A stretch of 64,000 nt of DNA. It comes from Uranotaenia lowii (taxonomy: Eukaryota; Arthropoda; Insecta; Diptera; Culicidae). How positions within the stretch are numbered: position 1 is the stretch's first letter; every line of letters starts with the position of its first letter. Location: positions 57,398,217 to 57,462,216 of the forward strand of contig NC_073691.1 of NCBI RefSeq assembly GCF_029784155.1, written 5' to 3'. The position numbers and the translations under genes are program-made. The notes under the pieces are model-generated. The model was not told the DNA's origin, did not search any database, and was given only the letters and a program-made list of their open reading frames with translations. Positions 34,257 through 47,055 of the stretch are shown here, piece after piece.

Positions 34257-35060
34257 AACTAAGGTAAATATGGCATACTAAATTGTTAATTAATGGTAAT
34301 AAAACTTAATTTGAATTAAATCAGCAATTTGAAATCGCTAAAAAAGTTCACCTAATCAGATTGGTGGTATAAGTTCTCTGTGGTATAATCACAAACTCCC
34401 TTTTCAAAAATAAAATAAAAAATAAGTACCTAACAGAAAATAGCTTGCATAAGGACAGGTCTTTAATACAAAGTGCAATACAAAATCCCAAAAAAGGCTT
34501 GCGTTTTTTTTTTTGTTTATTTGTGACACTCCATCACCATCAACGTTTTGGCACTCGCGTCAAAGGCTTGCGTGAAGGATTTTTTCAACAAACTCATTTA
34601 AACTAAAAAATGACTTGCATAAGAACAAGTCCCTGTTAGTACGCTTTTACGATCGATGAAGAAGTATTTTTAACGGAATGAAAGCTTGCATGAGACAAAT
34701 CTTACTTAAACTAGTTTGAGTAAGGATAAGTTGAAAACGAGACCAGTTATTTTGAAAATGTCTCTTTTAGATACAAAAAATTGTTTGCATAAATACACGC
34801 TCATTAGTAAATTCATCATGTTTCGACTTTAATATAAGTAAGGATAGTTTTAAGCGTAGATTAAGAGAAAATCAGTCTGTGTGATATTGTGTTATCGTAG
34901 ACCGTGAACAATAAATAATCAAATTTAAGATTTTGTATCGAAATCGACAATCTGGAATTAGAAAAAGAAATCCAGTGGTTAGAACTTAAAATCGAATAAT
35001 TTCCAATAATCTATCAGTGACGGCTATCGGAAGACTGAATATTTGGTTAAAGCAATCAAA
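34257..35060. other. AT-rich DNA with scattered CTTGCATAAG words
   Basis: GCTTGCATAAGGACAGGTC (about 34442), ACTTGCATAAGAACAAGTC (34612), GCTTGCATGAGACAAATC (34684) and GTTTGCATAAATACACGCTC (34782) look like remnants of an old tandem unit, but the spacing is irregular. No gene. Confidence 0.35.
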
Positions 35061-36560
35061 ATTTAAATCCATTGAAATCGCATCCTCATGTAGAAAAAAC
35101 CATTGCTCTCTTGCAACACTGCCGACCACGTGAGGATGATTACTGTCCCGCCCCCTATAAATTGTCACACTTACTATCGTCAACATCACCATCATCATCA
35201 TCATCATCATTGTCATTACAATCAACATCACATTCCAGAAGATGCGCGTCGACGTCGTTCGTTCCCTCGGTAGGATTTTTGGTCAACTTCAGGATCTTCG
35301 TTTCACCATCGTTCAATTTCCCAGCCTGAGGGACTGGACTGAAGCCAACACCCACACACAACTCTTTGCTCCGAATCGGGCCGAGCTTGATGGGAGACAG
35401 CATGAAAAAAAAAACGAAAACAAACCAACTCTATCCTACCATTGGCATTGGTGCGGGAAAGCCCAACAGCAGGCAACCGGCAGAGTACGACAAACGACTC
35501 CGACGAAGGCCGAAAGCGAAGACGGCTTATGGCTAGGGCAATCATAGCCAGCCCACTTTTGCGAGAGCGAGACGGAAGTAGCCGAAAATCGCCACCGCCG
35601 CCGCGGGATACGACGATACGAGCACGCCTCCCACACAGCGGGAGCACTCGAATCGAAAAACACTATCTATCTACAACCTATACAATAAGTTCTGCTGCCA
35701 TAAAATCATCGGAAAACTGCACCCGAACTGCACTTACTGCGCTTTCGGTCCTTCGTTCGTTCGTTTTGCATTCGGAAAACGTCTCGTGACGGCGACGTTC
35801 CCTCGTCATCATTGCCGAGACTCCGAGTCCTCCGTCAGTGCCTTCCACATTGATGATGGCGTGGCGGTGGAAAATTCAACCAGACTGTCTGAGTCGAGGG
35901 GAGGATTAAAGGTGGTGGTTGATACAATCAACCTTTGCATATTTACCACCCTCTCGATGCACAACTACAGTCATGTTTACATGGCCGTGCCAATACTTGC
36001 ATCAAGAGAGTGACTCTAGGACAACAACAAAAAAAATTAGGTGGTAGGACAAATTCCCTGAGTTACCGATCCATTTTTGGTCGGGAGTGACTCTCGTAAA
36101 GAGTCGCTCGTTCTCTCAAACAGCGCTCCGAACGAAGTAACTATTTATGAGTTCTGAGATACTTGAGTTGTCTCTCTCAAGCAGACAGTTACTCAGCCTG
36201 TGTCTACGGTTCCGATGAAGGATTCATTACCGCACGTTTGACGGGACATGGGGACCGGGAAACTCCGGAGCCAAGGAGCCGCCGGGGTGCGGAGGAATCT
36301 AGAGAAGTGGGTCAGACATGACCTTGACAATGGGGTTTGGCGTGTGGCGCGTGTATATTATTTTATCACTCTTCTCGTTCTTCCTTCGTTGCTCGTTCTC
36401 TGATGCTTGGCTGACTGAACAAATACCTATTTATGTACGTTTGTTGCGTTCGCAGAATCCCTCCAGGGTTCCTTCGGAACCTGGCTTACGAATTCAGAAA
36501 GGAAGGATAGAAGCGTGACGGAAACGATACCGGAACCATGCCACTGAAAGTATCCCGGAA
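35061..36560. other. GC-richer stretch, possibly a promoter or 5' exon region
   Basis: CpG and GC content rise clearly above the flanks. A CCCCCTATAAATTG TATA-like motif lies at about 35150, followed by an (ATC)n run at 35185-35210. Open frames of 80-115 codons overlap on both strands without a recognisable domain. Short GGGAGTGACTCTCG-type hairpins lie near 36083. It could be the promoter and untranslated first exon of a gene outside the window, or an old retroelement. Unresolved. Confidence 0.25.
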
Positions 36561-36829
36561 CTCCCTGGTCGATGTTTAACGCAATATTACATAAGCCTGA
36601 CAAAGTAGGACAACTAGGATGCTAACTAATTTCTCAATCAACGGTTTCAACCATGCTACACTACGGAAGATCCCATTTTGTTTCAATATTGTTTTGCCTT
36701 TTCCGGTTTTAGGTATTGTTCCCTAAAAAAACAATGTTTTATGGGTCCAATCGTCTATGAATACAAAAGGCCAATTATGACGTACACAGGCACGTTACGT
36801 CAGATACAGAGGTACGTAGGAAGTAGAGG

Positions 36830-37055
36830 TCAGGCCTTGAGTCTTCAGGAGGAGAGGTTTGTGTGGTCAACCCGAGTCTTTATGATAAGAGGTCGGATCT
36901 CCAGTCATAAGAGGAGAAAGCAGGCCTAGAGTTGCGAAGAGGAGAGGTTTATGTGGGAAACTCGAGTCATTGCGAGGATGTGACGGTTCCTAAGACGTTA
37001 GAGGAGAGTTCAGACGTCGAGTCGTAAGGATGAAAGGTTTTGTTGAAAGTGGTAG
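36830..37055. repeat. ~91-bp diverged tandem repeat
   Basis: AGGCCTTGAGTCTTCAGGAG (36831) and AGGCCTAGAGTTGCGAAGAG (36922) start two copies that share GGAGAGGTTTGTGTGG and ACCCGAGTC-like text. A third, poorer copy begins near 37013. Confidence 0.65.
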
Positions 37056-38310
37056 AAGCGTACTAACGCGAATAGACCTCCCATTATTGAAGCATAATGT
37101 GTTAAGCCGATCGATGCGGGAACTAGGTCTGCGGCCCTAAGTGGAGTTCAGGGAGTAGGATGAATACACGTAGTATATCATGAGTCTTTCCATTGTACCC
37201 ATGGGTCGAGAGTAGCGAACTGGGGGGACTCAGTGGCTCGCCGTGCCTTGGAATACAATCCGTAAACCGGGATTTACCACCTGTAGTTACCAACTAGAAA
37301 AAAAACAAAGGTAGGGAGTATTCGCAGAGTAAAAACGGGAAAACGTGAACAACATCCCTTAAAACCCATAACGATCGATGATTTTTTTCTTAATAAGTAA
37401 TGCAAAAAACATCTTGTAGTAATGACCCTTGGCGTTAGAAGATATATCTTCTCACTCGACCATTTATTGGTCAGTCCTGTGTTAGTCTGGCTTAAGGTTC
37501 CCGAAAAGGGATCCACATTTGCCAGGAACACCATAAAGAAACAACTAGCAGTAGTGTTGGCGGATCAGCCTAGGGAATAGAAGGACAAGGTTTCAGGACC
37601 TAATAATGGCAACCATTCAGGAAGATTGCGAAGGCTTGCACAATGATATAATTAAGTAAGTCGCTCTTACAAATCTTATTTTTAACATCAACAACACCTT
37701 CCATCCGTCAGTGATTAGTATACAAATGCTCGGGTTTAAATTCATTGATCTCAATTTCTGAATTTGTTATGGAAGATTTACTAAAGTTGTTGGCTTCTCA
37801 CCGTAGCCCGAATAATTTCACAAGCAGCCCACTTGTACAGACTGCTCCTCCAGCTGTACCGTCGAACCTCTGCATTGATATGTACCATGTAACAATAATG
37901 ACCTTCTCATTCTGGTGCCTAAGTGTTCTTCAACAAACACATTGTTATCGCGATTTTGCGAAACACTAGAGTACCCTTGTCATTCTGGATACTGTGCAAG
38001 CTACGGCTTGATTTGTCAACCGGTGGTAACCCACCAAGTTTTTTCTCAATATCGGAAGTATTTTGTCAACTGGTTTTCGCGTTGAAAAAAAAAATCAAGG
38101 TGTGATGGTCGATGTGGTGTTAAAAGTGCTGAAAACGCAGGTTTCAGTGGTGGAATAGAGTTTTGTTCCGCTGCAAGAAGCCGGAGAGCAACATTCAGCA
38201 GCATGAGTCCGATTGCTGGCAACTAACCGTCGCCTAAAACATCTACGAAGCCACAGTAAAATCGTACTGTAGGCTTGGATGACCTCACGCGTACTGCTTG
38301 CAGCGTAGCT
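37056..38310. other. Anonymous DNA
   Basis: No gene, RNA or clear repeat recognised. Confidence 0.35.
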
Positions 38311-38318
38311 CCACTTCA

Positions 38319-38670
38319 CGAGAGTAACAATCTCGACAAGCAGCTTCTTCCAACCTCCAATCCTGGCTAATACTCCATCTGAAGCATTCGGACCTGACCA
38401 ATCCTGGATACAGATCCCGAGAGTCTTCCTCTCGGCCGTCGGAAATGAAGTCACGCTGCTATAACCGCAGCGTAACTCGTGACGGCATCGAGAGTAACCC
38501 TCTCGAAACCCGACTTTCTGGCGACGAACTCCAGTTGCGCCTTTTGGCTGACCTGGAGGATCTCATGGGCTCTGCGCTGGCGATCCTCTACGCTGGTGGT
38601 CTTTTGCGCTTGGATCAGTTCATAATTGCTGACCACAGCGCACAACCAAAGCACGAGAGTAACCCTCTCG
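38319..38670. repeat. Four dispersed short hairpins CGAGAGTAACCCTCTCG
   Basis: CGAGAGTAACAATCTCG (38319), CGAGAGTCTTCCTCTCG (38418), CGAGAGTAACCCTCTCG (38489) and the same again (38654). Each has a perfect CGAGA/TCTCG stem, and the loops are variable. The flanking sequences are unrelated and the spacing is irregular (99, 71, 165), so this is not a simple tandem array. Confidence 0.6.
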
Positions 38671-38719
38671 GCTATCAGCCCCACCCAATTAAGCGAGAGC
38701 GAAGGTATCCCGAGTAACC

Positions 38720-39109
38720 GTCAGATAACTCTTACAATCAAGTTTTGATATCGCAGTGAGGGAAAAGTATGTGTGATAGTTTTCCTGAAATAATGCAGCC
38801 TTCAAAGCGACGACAGCGCCACACATCAGCAAGCAACCATGGAGCTTCCACCCACCACAACCAGATGGCCGTCCATTTCTAACCTGCGCTACTTTATAAC
38901 CACCCCGATTGGTAACGATGTTCAAAAAAAAATGGCGAAAAAGAAGCGATAGAGGTCTTAACAATGGAAGGTCAACGACCTGAACTCTCGGTTCAAGACC
39001 AGTCAAATGATGGCTACGATTCTGTTAAGTACAAGAGCTATATCTCTCCAGCACACACTAACGTTCTAAATGAACACCACGATACCGCCATTTTGTTTCT
39101 ACTGAAGTG
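38720..39109. other. Anonymous DNA
   Basis: Nothing recognised. The open frames lack domains. Confidence 0.35.
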
Positions 39110-39327
39110 GACAAAGTGACAAAAAAGTCTCTGTAGGTAAACATTACCTGTTTACCCCGATATTATCGTCAAAATTGCCTTTTTTTCTTAAAAGTTGGGT
39201 GGCACTTTCAAACTGGGATCGCATTTCATTAAAAACGATCGATGCTCACTCTGGAATCGATATTGCGTACTGCTGGAAAAATAATTCAACAAACGAAATC
39301 GAGTGGCCAGTCAGAATGGTCAGTGCT
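39110..39327 (+). repeat. Direct repeat, copy A
   Basis: It matches 42434-42651 in the same orientation with roughly 75-80% identity by eye. Shared markers are AAAGTTGGGTGGCA, ACTGGGAT, CGATCGATG, CACTCTGGAATCGA, ATTGCGTACTG and ATGGTCAGTGCT. This could be a pair of old LTRs or two copies of a dispersed repeat. Confidence 0.8.
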
Positions 39328-40020
39328 ACAGCCTTGCTATATGCCTATTGATTCCGTTGATCACGGATAGCCGTTACCATTCAGGTGGCAACGTTATGGT
39401 CAAAACCGTACTACGAGCTTTTCGCATCGAACAACCGGTTGATTCGGCTTCGTAGTCGAGATTCCTTGAGGAAAAAAGTCCGGTTTCTGCCCCGGTCGGG
39501 GACCAATTATAGCAGTTGATGATCAATAGCGACACTCAGGTTTGGTCCCTAAAAGCGTTTATAACCGGCGGAAGTCTCAGGTTTATATTTACAGCCCTTA
39601 GAAAGAGTTTTAAGATAGCATTTAACGCAAATCAAAATCAACGTGTACGGACTTAAATAATAAGTGACAAAAGCATATTCAACTCTATAGAAGAAGAATA
39701 ATCCCATCGTTGAGACCTATTTGAGCAGACTTGCTGTAAGACTGTAAGACTGGAGGACTGGCTGCTGCAGCCAATCGGTAGAAAGTGCTGTGTACCCCTA
39801 ACGATCCCTAGGGTCAAATACTATGCTGCAGGGAAGTTTGGGAAGACTACGGTAAAACTCCTAGACTTAACAATTGGTACCATTCTAACCGTTTGCAGTT
39901 TTCACCCACCACTTTCTTAAAGCTATCTAACTTTTGGCGAGAACGTATTCCTTCCTCCTTTAGCGTCGAGCTCGAGTTCGGTGAGATCGGCTTTGAGATC
40001 AACTGGTTCTCGCTCGGTGT
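39328..40020. other. Anonymous DNA
   Basis: No gene recognised. TTTGGTCCCTAAAAGCG and GTCGGGGACCAATTATAGC are near-complementary words around 39500-39560, suggesting a small hairpin. Confidence 0.3.
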
Positions 40021-40023
40021 ACC

Positions 40024-40125
40024 AAACCCCACCTTGGGTGCTCAACCGGGCACTATTGGTTCTTCGACGGTAAGCAAAGCGGCGCGTGGCAATGACGTAC
40101 CTGGCCCCACCTTGGGTGCTGAACC
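40024..40125. repeat. Short direct repeat CCCCACCTTGGGTGCT, 78 bp apart
   Basis: CCCCACCTTGGGTGCTCAACC (about 40028) and CCCCACCTTGGGTGCTGAACC (about 40106). The motif core CACCTTGGGTG is partly palindromic. The surrounding open frame (39893-40207) has no recognised domain. Confidence 0.6.
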
Positions 40126-40639
40126 AGATACCGGTGTAGGACAAACCGACGGTGTAGCGGATGTCAACCGACATTGTAGAGCGTCGCGCAAGGTGCACTC
40201 GAATTGAGTTAAATTACGCTTTTAACTCGGAACAGCGGGGTCCTGTTAATGTTCAGGAACAATTTAGAGGATGATGGTTTTGGGCAACGAAAAAATGGTG
40301 GATGTTGTTCAGAGTTACTCACTATAATGGTTCCGGTTTGCCGCCGACCGTGGCCTAAAGGATAGCGTTTCAATCTTCTAAGCCAGACGTCATGAGCAGT
40401 GATGGTAAATTTCGCCCGTCACGCTTGACCCGACTAGTTTTGTTTCATCAAACGACTGGCACTGTTCTCAATTGACGGAGTCTCACTACTCGCATGACGG
40501 ATAAAGCACGACAACAATCAACATTTCTCCATCATCGACTGGCGAAGCTCCTACACACGGTCAAAATTTCTCCTGAGAGTGACTGGCAAATCTCTTCACA
40601 CTTCGATCGGCTGCTGACGGCAGGTACAACTAATTGAAC

Positions 40640-40785
40640 GACTTGCTGGCAGAGAGCAACAATAGCAATAAAAAACCGAAAACGGGCTTGCTGGCAGAAG
40701 CAACAATAATAATAAATTCTTTTCTTTTCCGTCTTCGGTCGTCTTCGGCTTGCTGGCAGGAGCAACAATAATAATAAATGCGTTT
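40640..40785. repeat. Three copies of CTTGCTGGCAG-GAGCAACAATAATAATAAA
   Basis: The motif CTTGCTGGCAGRAGCAACAA followed by an AATAAT run occurs near 40643, 40688 and 40750. Parts of the units between copies (TTTTCCGTCTTCGGTCG-like) are also shared. Non-coding. Confidence 0.75.
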
Positions 40786-42433
40786 CTTTTTCGTCATCGG
40801 TCGTTTGAATGCGATTGCTTGACTAGGTCATTCTTTTAGCTTCAAATGACTGGGGAATGAATGACTGGCAAACGAAGTGACTGGTCGTTAATTGAGTTTG
40901 ACGGACCAAGAGGCTTCACAGTCACAGCTTCACGCCTCATGACGATGACTTTTGCCAAGCCTGGTCATGAGATCGAGTCTCGGTCACGGCATACATAAGT
41001 TCTCTTTCTGTGGGCTGGTGGTGTTAGCATTAGTAAGATGCTAGCTATTATATCCTTGAAAGATGTACGCTTTAGTCTTAAGTAGAATTTAGATCTCTTC
41101 ACAGAAACATGAAGTTTCAATGAGATCCTATATGTGAGTGTCCGTTTTTTTTTTAAAAAAAAAGGTCAATCCTGTTTAGGGGAATATTCCCTGCCCCTTA
41201 CATTGCTGGAAATTATGGAGGATAATACAACCGCAATTCGACTTTTAGTTAAACAATTTTGTAGTTTCAACTAAATCCTTCCATCAGCGTAGTGATCTCT
41301 CTGCGAACGTTTTTTTTTTTCAAATGCCTGGTCATTTCGTCTTGACCGGCCTTGAACGATCCACCGATCGTTGCCCTTATTCTTCGCTCGTTTTTCGCTT
41401 CACCATTTCACTTCTTCGCTGGCAGCTAACATCTCCTAGAGGCCCTCTGGTGGCGGTTTGTCTAACGAATTGTTTTGCCATGTTGCTCGCCGAGTTAGGG
41501 TGGCTTGGTGAGTCCGAACAAGACTTCAGGGTCGGCTAGAGCTAACGCGCACAATGCCCAAGAAAACAATTGATCTTCACCGGTCGTAATTTTCCACTTC
41601 ATTCATCTACGAACAAAGTTTGTTTTGTGTCCCACTACCCACAATTTTCGGTTTTCAACCTTATCGTAACTCCAACCTTAAAGCAATGCTGTGGTATGAG
41701 GTAGCAAGGTCGCTGAACTATCCACTCTCCCACTCGTTTTCGGAACGATACCTCGGTGTTGACGAACTAGCTGCTTTATACCACGATGTAACAGACCCCA
41801 AGGTGGCGACTTGACGATCGAAACTTGAATCAGTGCCGTAGGCGGACCGCGTAGGATGGTTGGGGGCCTAGATAATCCACTGGTTCTTTCGTCGGAGCAA
41901 TTTTCACAGTTGATCTTGGAATCTATGCGCTCCAGATGTAGGCGCTCCGGAGATGACATGCTTCATCAAGTTTGAAACATAAACTTTGGGGTCCTGGGAA
42001 CATGATGGGGAATGTTTATGGTGGTTATTAGGGTGAATGCCTACGCTAGCGCTGGCTTCGGGTACGGTTTTTGCGGTCGCCAGGATGTATCGGTTTTGAC
42101 AGACTCACGAACACGGACTTACGGAGTCATAACTACGGTTGTGGACTTTACTTACAAACCACTTGAATTTAACGTTCTCACCAAAAGTTGATGTGTTGAC
42201 TTTAGTAATGGCGAACCAGAATGAGCTGTCTCAAAGCGGATATTGTCATCTCAGACGCGTATGGTAACCCGTGACGTCATCCCTATTTCGCCCCATTATG
42301 TTCCACAATACGCCAACCATCAGGCACTGACCACACTGACATGACACTTAGAACAAAACTTCAACCATTTTCTGTCTATTTTTTTGTTGTCAGATTTTGC
42401 AGGTTCGCAATACCGACGGCAGGTGGCGAACCT
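40786..42433. other. Anonymous moderately GC-rich DNA
   Basis: No supported gene. GCAGGTTCGC at 42399 pairs with GCGAACCTGAC at 42427 to make a small hairpin immediately before repeat copy B. The short open frames carry no domains. Confidence 0.35.
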
Positions 42434-42651
42434 GACAAATTTGACAAAAAAATGCCCTGTAGGAAAAATGGTCCTATTTAGCCCGATTGTATCATAGAAA
42501 TTGCGTGTTTTTGTTTTAAAGTTGGGTGGCATTTCCTAACTGGGATAGCATTTCTTCAAATCGATCGATGCGCACTCTGGAATCGACATTGCGTACTGTT
42601 GGAAAAATTATCCAGAAAACGAAATCGAGTGTCCAGTCAGTATGGTCAGTG
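42434..42651 (+). repeat. Direct repeat, copy B
   Basis: Partner of 39110-39327, about 3.3 kb downstream. The match ends at CAGTGCT in both copies; copy B then reads TCAGGCCCTAATGGTAGC, resembling GGTTTCAGGACCTAATAATG at 37580. That suggests the repeat once extended further. Confidence 0.8.
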
Positions 42652-45350
42652 CTTCAGGCCCTAATGGTAGCAGCCATCTGTTGGTGAAGTTCCGAACTCC
42701 TGTAGTTAGATGAGTTGGGTGTTGGTTGGCGTAGTGGTTGAAGCAGGAGGATCACTCAAGGCAAACAAATGCACTTTCTTGGAACTCTAAACTACTACAC
42801 GCACAAGATTTTGACAGAAGTTTACAGATCCCTTACCGTTGGTACAAGCCCCCACGAATATCATTGAAACATTATTTAATATCTTTACAGCAAGATCACT
42901 GCGACCTCCTTCGAATGACTAGCAACGCTTACAGAGGCACTTCTACATGTGGCTGTAGTGTAGAGAAATGTTCTCTGAAGTGAAAGGAGGAGTAAGGGTG
43001 GGGTAAACTCCCAAGCAACCAGAATTCGTTTTAAAGAGGTCTTGAAAGCTTTGTCAGCTCTCCACGCTTGAAGTTTGGTCCAGCTTCTTAAGATAATGTT
43101 ATGAAACTCATAAGGTAATATGAAAACCCTTCTGAGCGCTGTGAAAAAATCGCTTAAAAGTTTCATATAAGTTCTTCGCAATACCTAGAAAAACCTTGAA
43201 CGATTCATCAGCAAGTACTTATCGATCGTCAGAAGTGTTCTTGAAAGATTTTTCATTAGAATCGCTTAGAAGTTCCGTAAACGATATTCTTACCTTCCAC
43301 AGATGAACAGATGTTCAAGTTTTTACAATAAATCTTCAGAATCTTGTGTAAAATTTCAAATGCTCTCTTTCAAAGAAGCCGTTTTTAATAGACAAAAAAC
43401 AGTGACATCTATTGCTTGATTTTAAACTTCTAAACGGCGCCATCTCGGTAAAACAATTACCCGAACTCGAAGATTTCCGTTCAATAAGTAAAGTCGATTG
43501 TGGCTTGAATCGGACTCGATGCAGCCTTGTGGTAGACTTAGTAGCAACTGGTGGTCCTGACTGAAGATAACAGAATTTTTAAATATCTATTTTAAATTGC
43601 TTTGCGTGTTGCATCCCATGCTATGCTATGCTACTGCCATGTGTCTGTCCTAGTATATTGCCACCATGAAAATGTATTGTTTAAACTTCTATACGGTTTG
43701 CCACTATAAGTACTCAAAGTAGTATAACTGTCAGAGGCCAGAGTAACCTAGAAGTTGTTAAATCTTTTTTCTATGTAATGCGTGTCAATTGCCAAAATTC
43801 AACCGCCCTTCCACTCTCTGATGGTTTCATTTCGAAAACAACCTTGAACGGGAAGAAGATGACTTCAGATTGATTCTCGGACTAACTGTCCTTGCGAGTG
43901 AGCCGGATCAAATCTGATGGAAGCCGAGAACGAGGACCATGGACGCAAGGCTGAGAATGAAATAAAACTGATAAAACGTCCATCGAACAGCAGCAACAGC
44001 AAAATAAACCGCGTGAAATGAATATAGTAGCTAGTAGACTATAGGCTAGCCTAGGCTGTGGGATGTCATCGATGCCGTTGAGTGTGGGACATCAGCCCAA
44101 TATAACTATGCATCTCGATATAGCCCAACTTGGCACGTGTACTTATGTGTTACACAGAGTAATTGCATTCGCCATCCTTGCTTGCTTCCTTCCTCTATTC
44201 GGTGAGAGCCTTTGGAAGTTCCGGTTTTTGTCGAGCGAGAAAAAGCAAGGGTTCGGAAAAGCACATTTTCACCCCTTTTGGGTATGAAGCACAAGACGAG
44301 CTCACAATGGCAATGGCGATATAAATAGCGAGTGCCGTGCCGAGGACATGTAAAGATTGAAGGGGGCTGTGTAATTTCCAAGGAGTGCGAATCCGCAAGT
44401 AAATTTTCATCGGGCAAACATCTTTCGAGCGGAAAAAGGGTCCGGTTTTTGAGCGGATTCCCCGGAGAGTGCCTGGGGACAACTTTGAGGTGAGGTTTTG
44501 GAACGGACGAACGTCTGTCAGTCCAGGCAAATTTGGCTGCATCTGACCGTAGCTGCATGTTTATATGTATGGTACCTAAGTTTGATGTCTTCAGGGACCC
44601 GGTCCATGTATTTGGTGCGAATTGGATCTTGTGTTACTGGGACTACTGGAAGCTGAAAGCTGCCTCTATCGTTGAATGAAAATCTGCCAAGGCTGATTTC
44701 AGTGGAAAATCTTGTTATCAGCTCCGACAGGGATTGGATTTACATGCCCGGTGTAGCAAAATCAGTACCCCGATGCCGATACCATTTACTCTTGTTTTTC
44801 CGACACTGCTCGGCCCGGAATGCAAAACACGGAGCTTATCTTTGATGGAAAAGGTCAATGGTGAACGAGATTATAAAATAGAAAGACGATTCGGTTCGGA
44901 GCGTAAAATTTAATTGAGGAAAACAGAATCCATTGAAATACTAATAAATTATGAACATTTCATTTAAATTCAGAACTGAAATGAATGTCCAGATTTTAGT
45001 CTCAGATTCAAGGTTCTGTTTTGAAAGTCAGGGAATCAAATATTGTGCAAACCGGATCTTGGCTCAAAAGGACCACAACCTACCAGGAGAACCTACCGAT
45101 CGACTTGCTTAATCGCGTTCACCGCTGACTGCCTGCACGCTCGTGTCGGATTGCCCTATGTGCTGTCTGGGTACAATTCAGCAACACATCGTCCTCCTAT
45201 CTCATACAAAGAAGAAAAAAAATTCTAAGTAATAAGCTTTCCCGGAGTCCTTGATATAACTTATTAGCTGATCTATTAACTCACTGGAACTTCTTACCCC
45301 TCTTCATGATAATTTTCTTTTTTAATAAATTTTAAGCGGCTTTCTCAACC
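42652..45350. other. Intergenic DNA without a recognised gene
   Basis: No supported gene. Open frames at 44063-44558 on both strands overlap each other and show no domain. Near 43013, CTCCCAAGCAACCAGAATTC resembles the terminal motif of the element at 55731-57648, but no partner end was found. Confidence 0.35.
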
Positions 45351-45359
45351 TTATTGATT

Positions 45360-46500
45360 TTAAATTCTCACCAAGCTCTTTTTGAGCTGTTCTCTCAAGT
45401 AACTCACCAACCTGTCCTTTTAACTCACTTCCTGATAGTTATTTTTTATTTATTTCAAGCTGTCTTTTCAACCAGCTTCATCACCAAGCTGTCTGTTCAA
45501 CTCGCTTATAGTTGTTTTATTTACATTTATTTCAAGCTGTCCTCTCAACTCGCTTACAGGTGTTTTATACATTTATTTCAAGTTGTCCTACCAACTCAAC
45601 TCAAGCTGTCTGTTCAACTCGCTGTTTTTTTTACATTTATTTCAAGCTGTCTCTCAACTCGCTTACAGGTGTTTTATACATTTATTTCAAGCTGTCCTCT
45701 CAACTCAACTCAAGCTGTCTGTTCAACTCGCATATAGTAGTTTTTTTACGTTTATTTCAAGCTGTCCTCTCAACTCGCTTACAGGTGTTTTTTATACATT
45801 TATTTCAAGCTGTCCTCTCAACTTAACTCAAGCTGTCTGTTCAACTCGCATTTAGTTGTTTTATATTACATTTATTTCAAACTGTCCTCTCAACTCGCCT
45901 ATAGGTGTTTTTATACATTTATTTCAAGCTGTCCTCTCAACTCAACTCAAGCTGTCTGTTCAACTCATAGTTGTTATTTTACATTCATTTCAAGCTGTCC
46001 TCTCAACTTGCCTATAGGTGTTTTTTATACATTTATTTCAAGCTGTCCTCTTAACTCAATTCAAGCTATCTGTTCAACTCGCTTATAGTTGTTTTTTTAC
46101 ATTTATTTCAAACTGTCCTCTCAATTCAACTCAAGCTGTCTGTTCAACTCGCTTATAGTTGTTTTTTTTACATTTATTTCAAACTGCCCTCTCAACTCTC
46201 TTATAGTTGTTTTTTTTTATACAGTTATCTCAAGCTGTCCTCTCAACTCAACTCAAGTTGTCTGTTCAACTCACATATAGTTGTTTTTTTTTACATTGAT
46301 TTCTAACTGTCCTCTCAACTCGCTTATAGGTGTTTTTTATTCATTTATTTCAAGCTGTCCTCTCAACTCAACTCAAGCTGTCTGTTCAACTCGCATATAG
46401 CTGTTTTTTACATTTATTTCAAGCTGTCCTCTCAACTCACCTATAGGTGGTTTTTAAATGTATTTTATTGCCTTTCTCACCATGCCCTCCTCTCAACTCG
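45360..46500. repeat. ~115-bp tandem array
   Basis: The unit contains ACATTTATTTCAAGCTGTCC, TCTCAACTCGCTTACAGGTG and CAACTCAAGCTGTCTGTTCA. The last marker recurs near 45488, 45603, 45713, 45829, 45949, 46134, 46258 and 46375, so the period is about 110-120 bp, itself built of two related halves. About nine copies. The open frames are by-products. Confidence 0.9.
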
Positions 46501-47055
46501 ATTTCTGGTGTTTTGATTATAAATGATTTTAATTTTTTTAGTTTCATTTGTTTTTTTTTTCAATCACTGTGGCATTATTCCTCATTTAGAATCAAGTTTT
46601 ATTCACTATTTGTTTTCAAATACAAGATTATAAATTATAAAACTATTTAGTTTTTTCCCAACTATTTGTAAATTTATTCAGCGAGCATTTGATTTCAAAA
46701 TTGTCGACAAAAAATCCTGGCAATATCCGGGCAAATTTGTCAAAACCCAGGAAATACTCAACAAAAATCATGTAAAAAAACGTGAAAAAAATATAATTTC
46801 TCCAAAATTTGTCTTTAGACTTTATATCACTTTCAGATTTATTTTTAGAGAACTTGCTCAAAAAAATGTTATGGACGCATGAATAGAAATAAATTAACAA
46901 CAGAACTTGTTATTTTTTTGTTTTAATTGGTCAAATAAAGTGAATTAATATAGACAAAATCCTGGCATTTTTCAATAACAGCTGTATCAAATTTTGTATT
47001 AAATTCCAGGCAAACCTGGATAAATCCGGGCAATCTGACAAGCTTAATATAAAAG
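46501..47055. other. AT-rich DNA with CCGGGCAA-type repeat words
   Basis: CCTGGCAATATCCGGGCAAA (about 46717) and CCTGGATAAATCCGGGCAAT (about 47016) are related words, probably parts of a decayed MITE, but its ends cannot be set. No gene. Confidence 0.35.

Noticed and set aside
35242..35789. Overlapping 75-115-codon frames in the GC-rich island as a gene
   Set aside because: Frames are open on several strands at once because of GC-rich composition; no domain or consistent splice sites.
45354..46280. Overlapping frames of 63-127 codons with hydrophobic repeats
   Set aside because: By-products of the 115-bp tandem array; frames overlap one another and no domain is seen.
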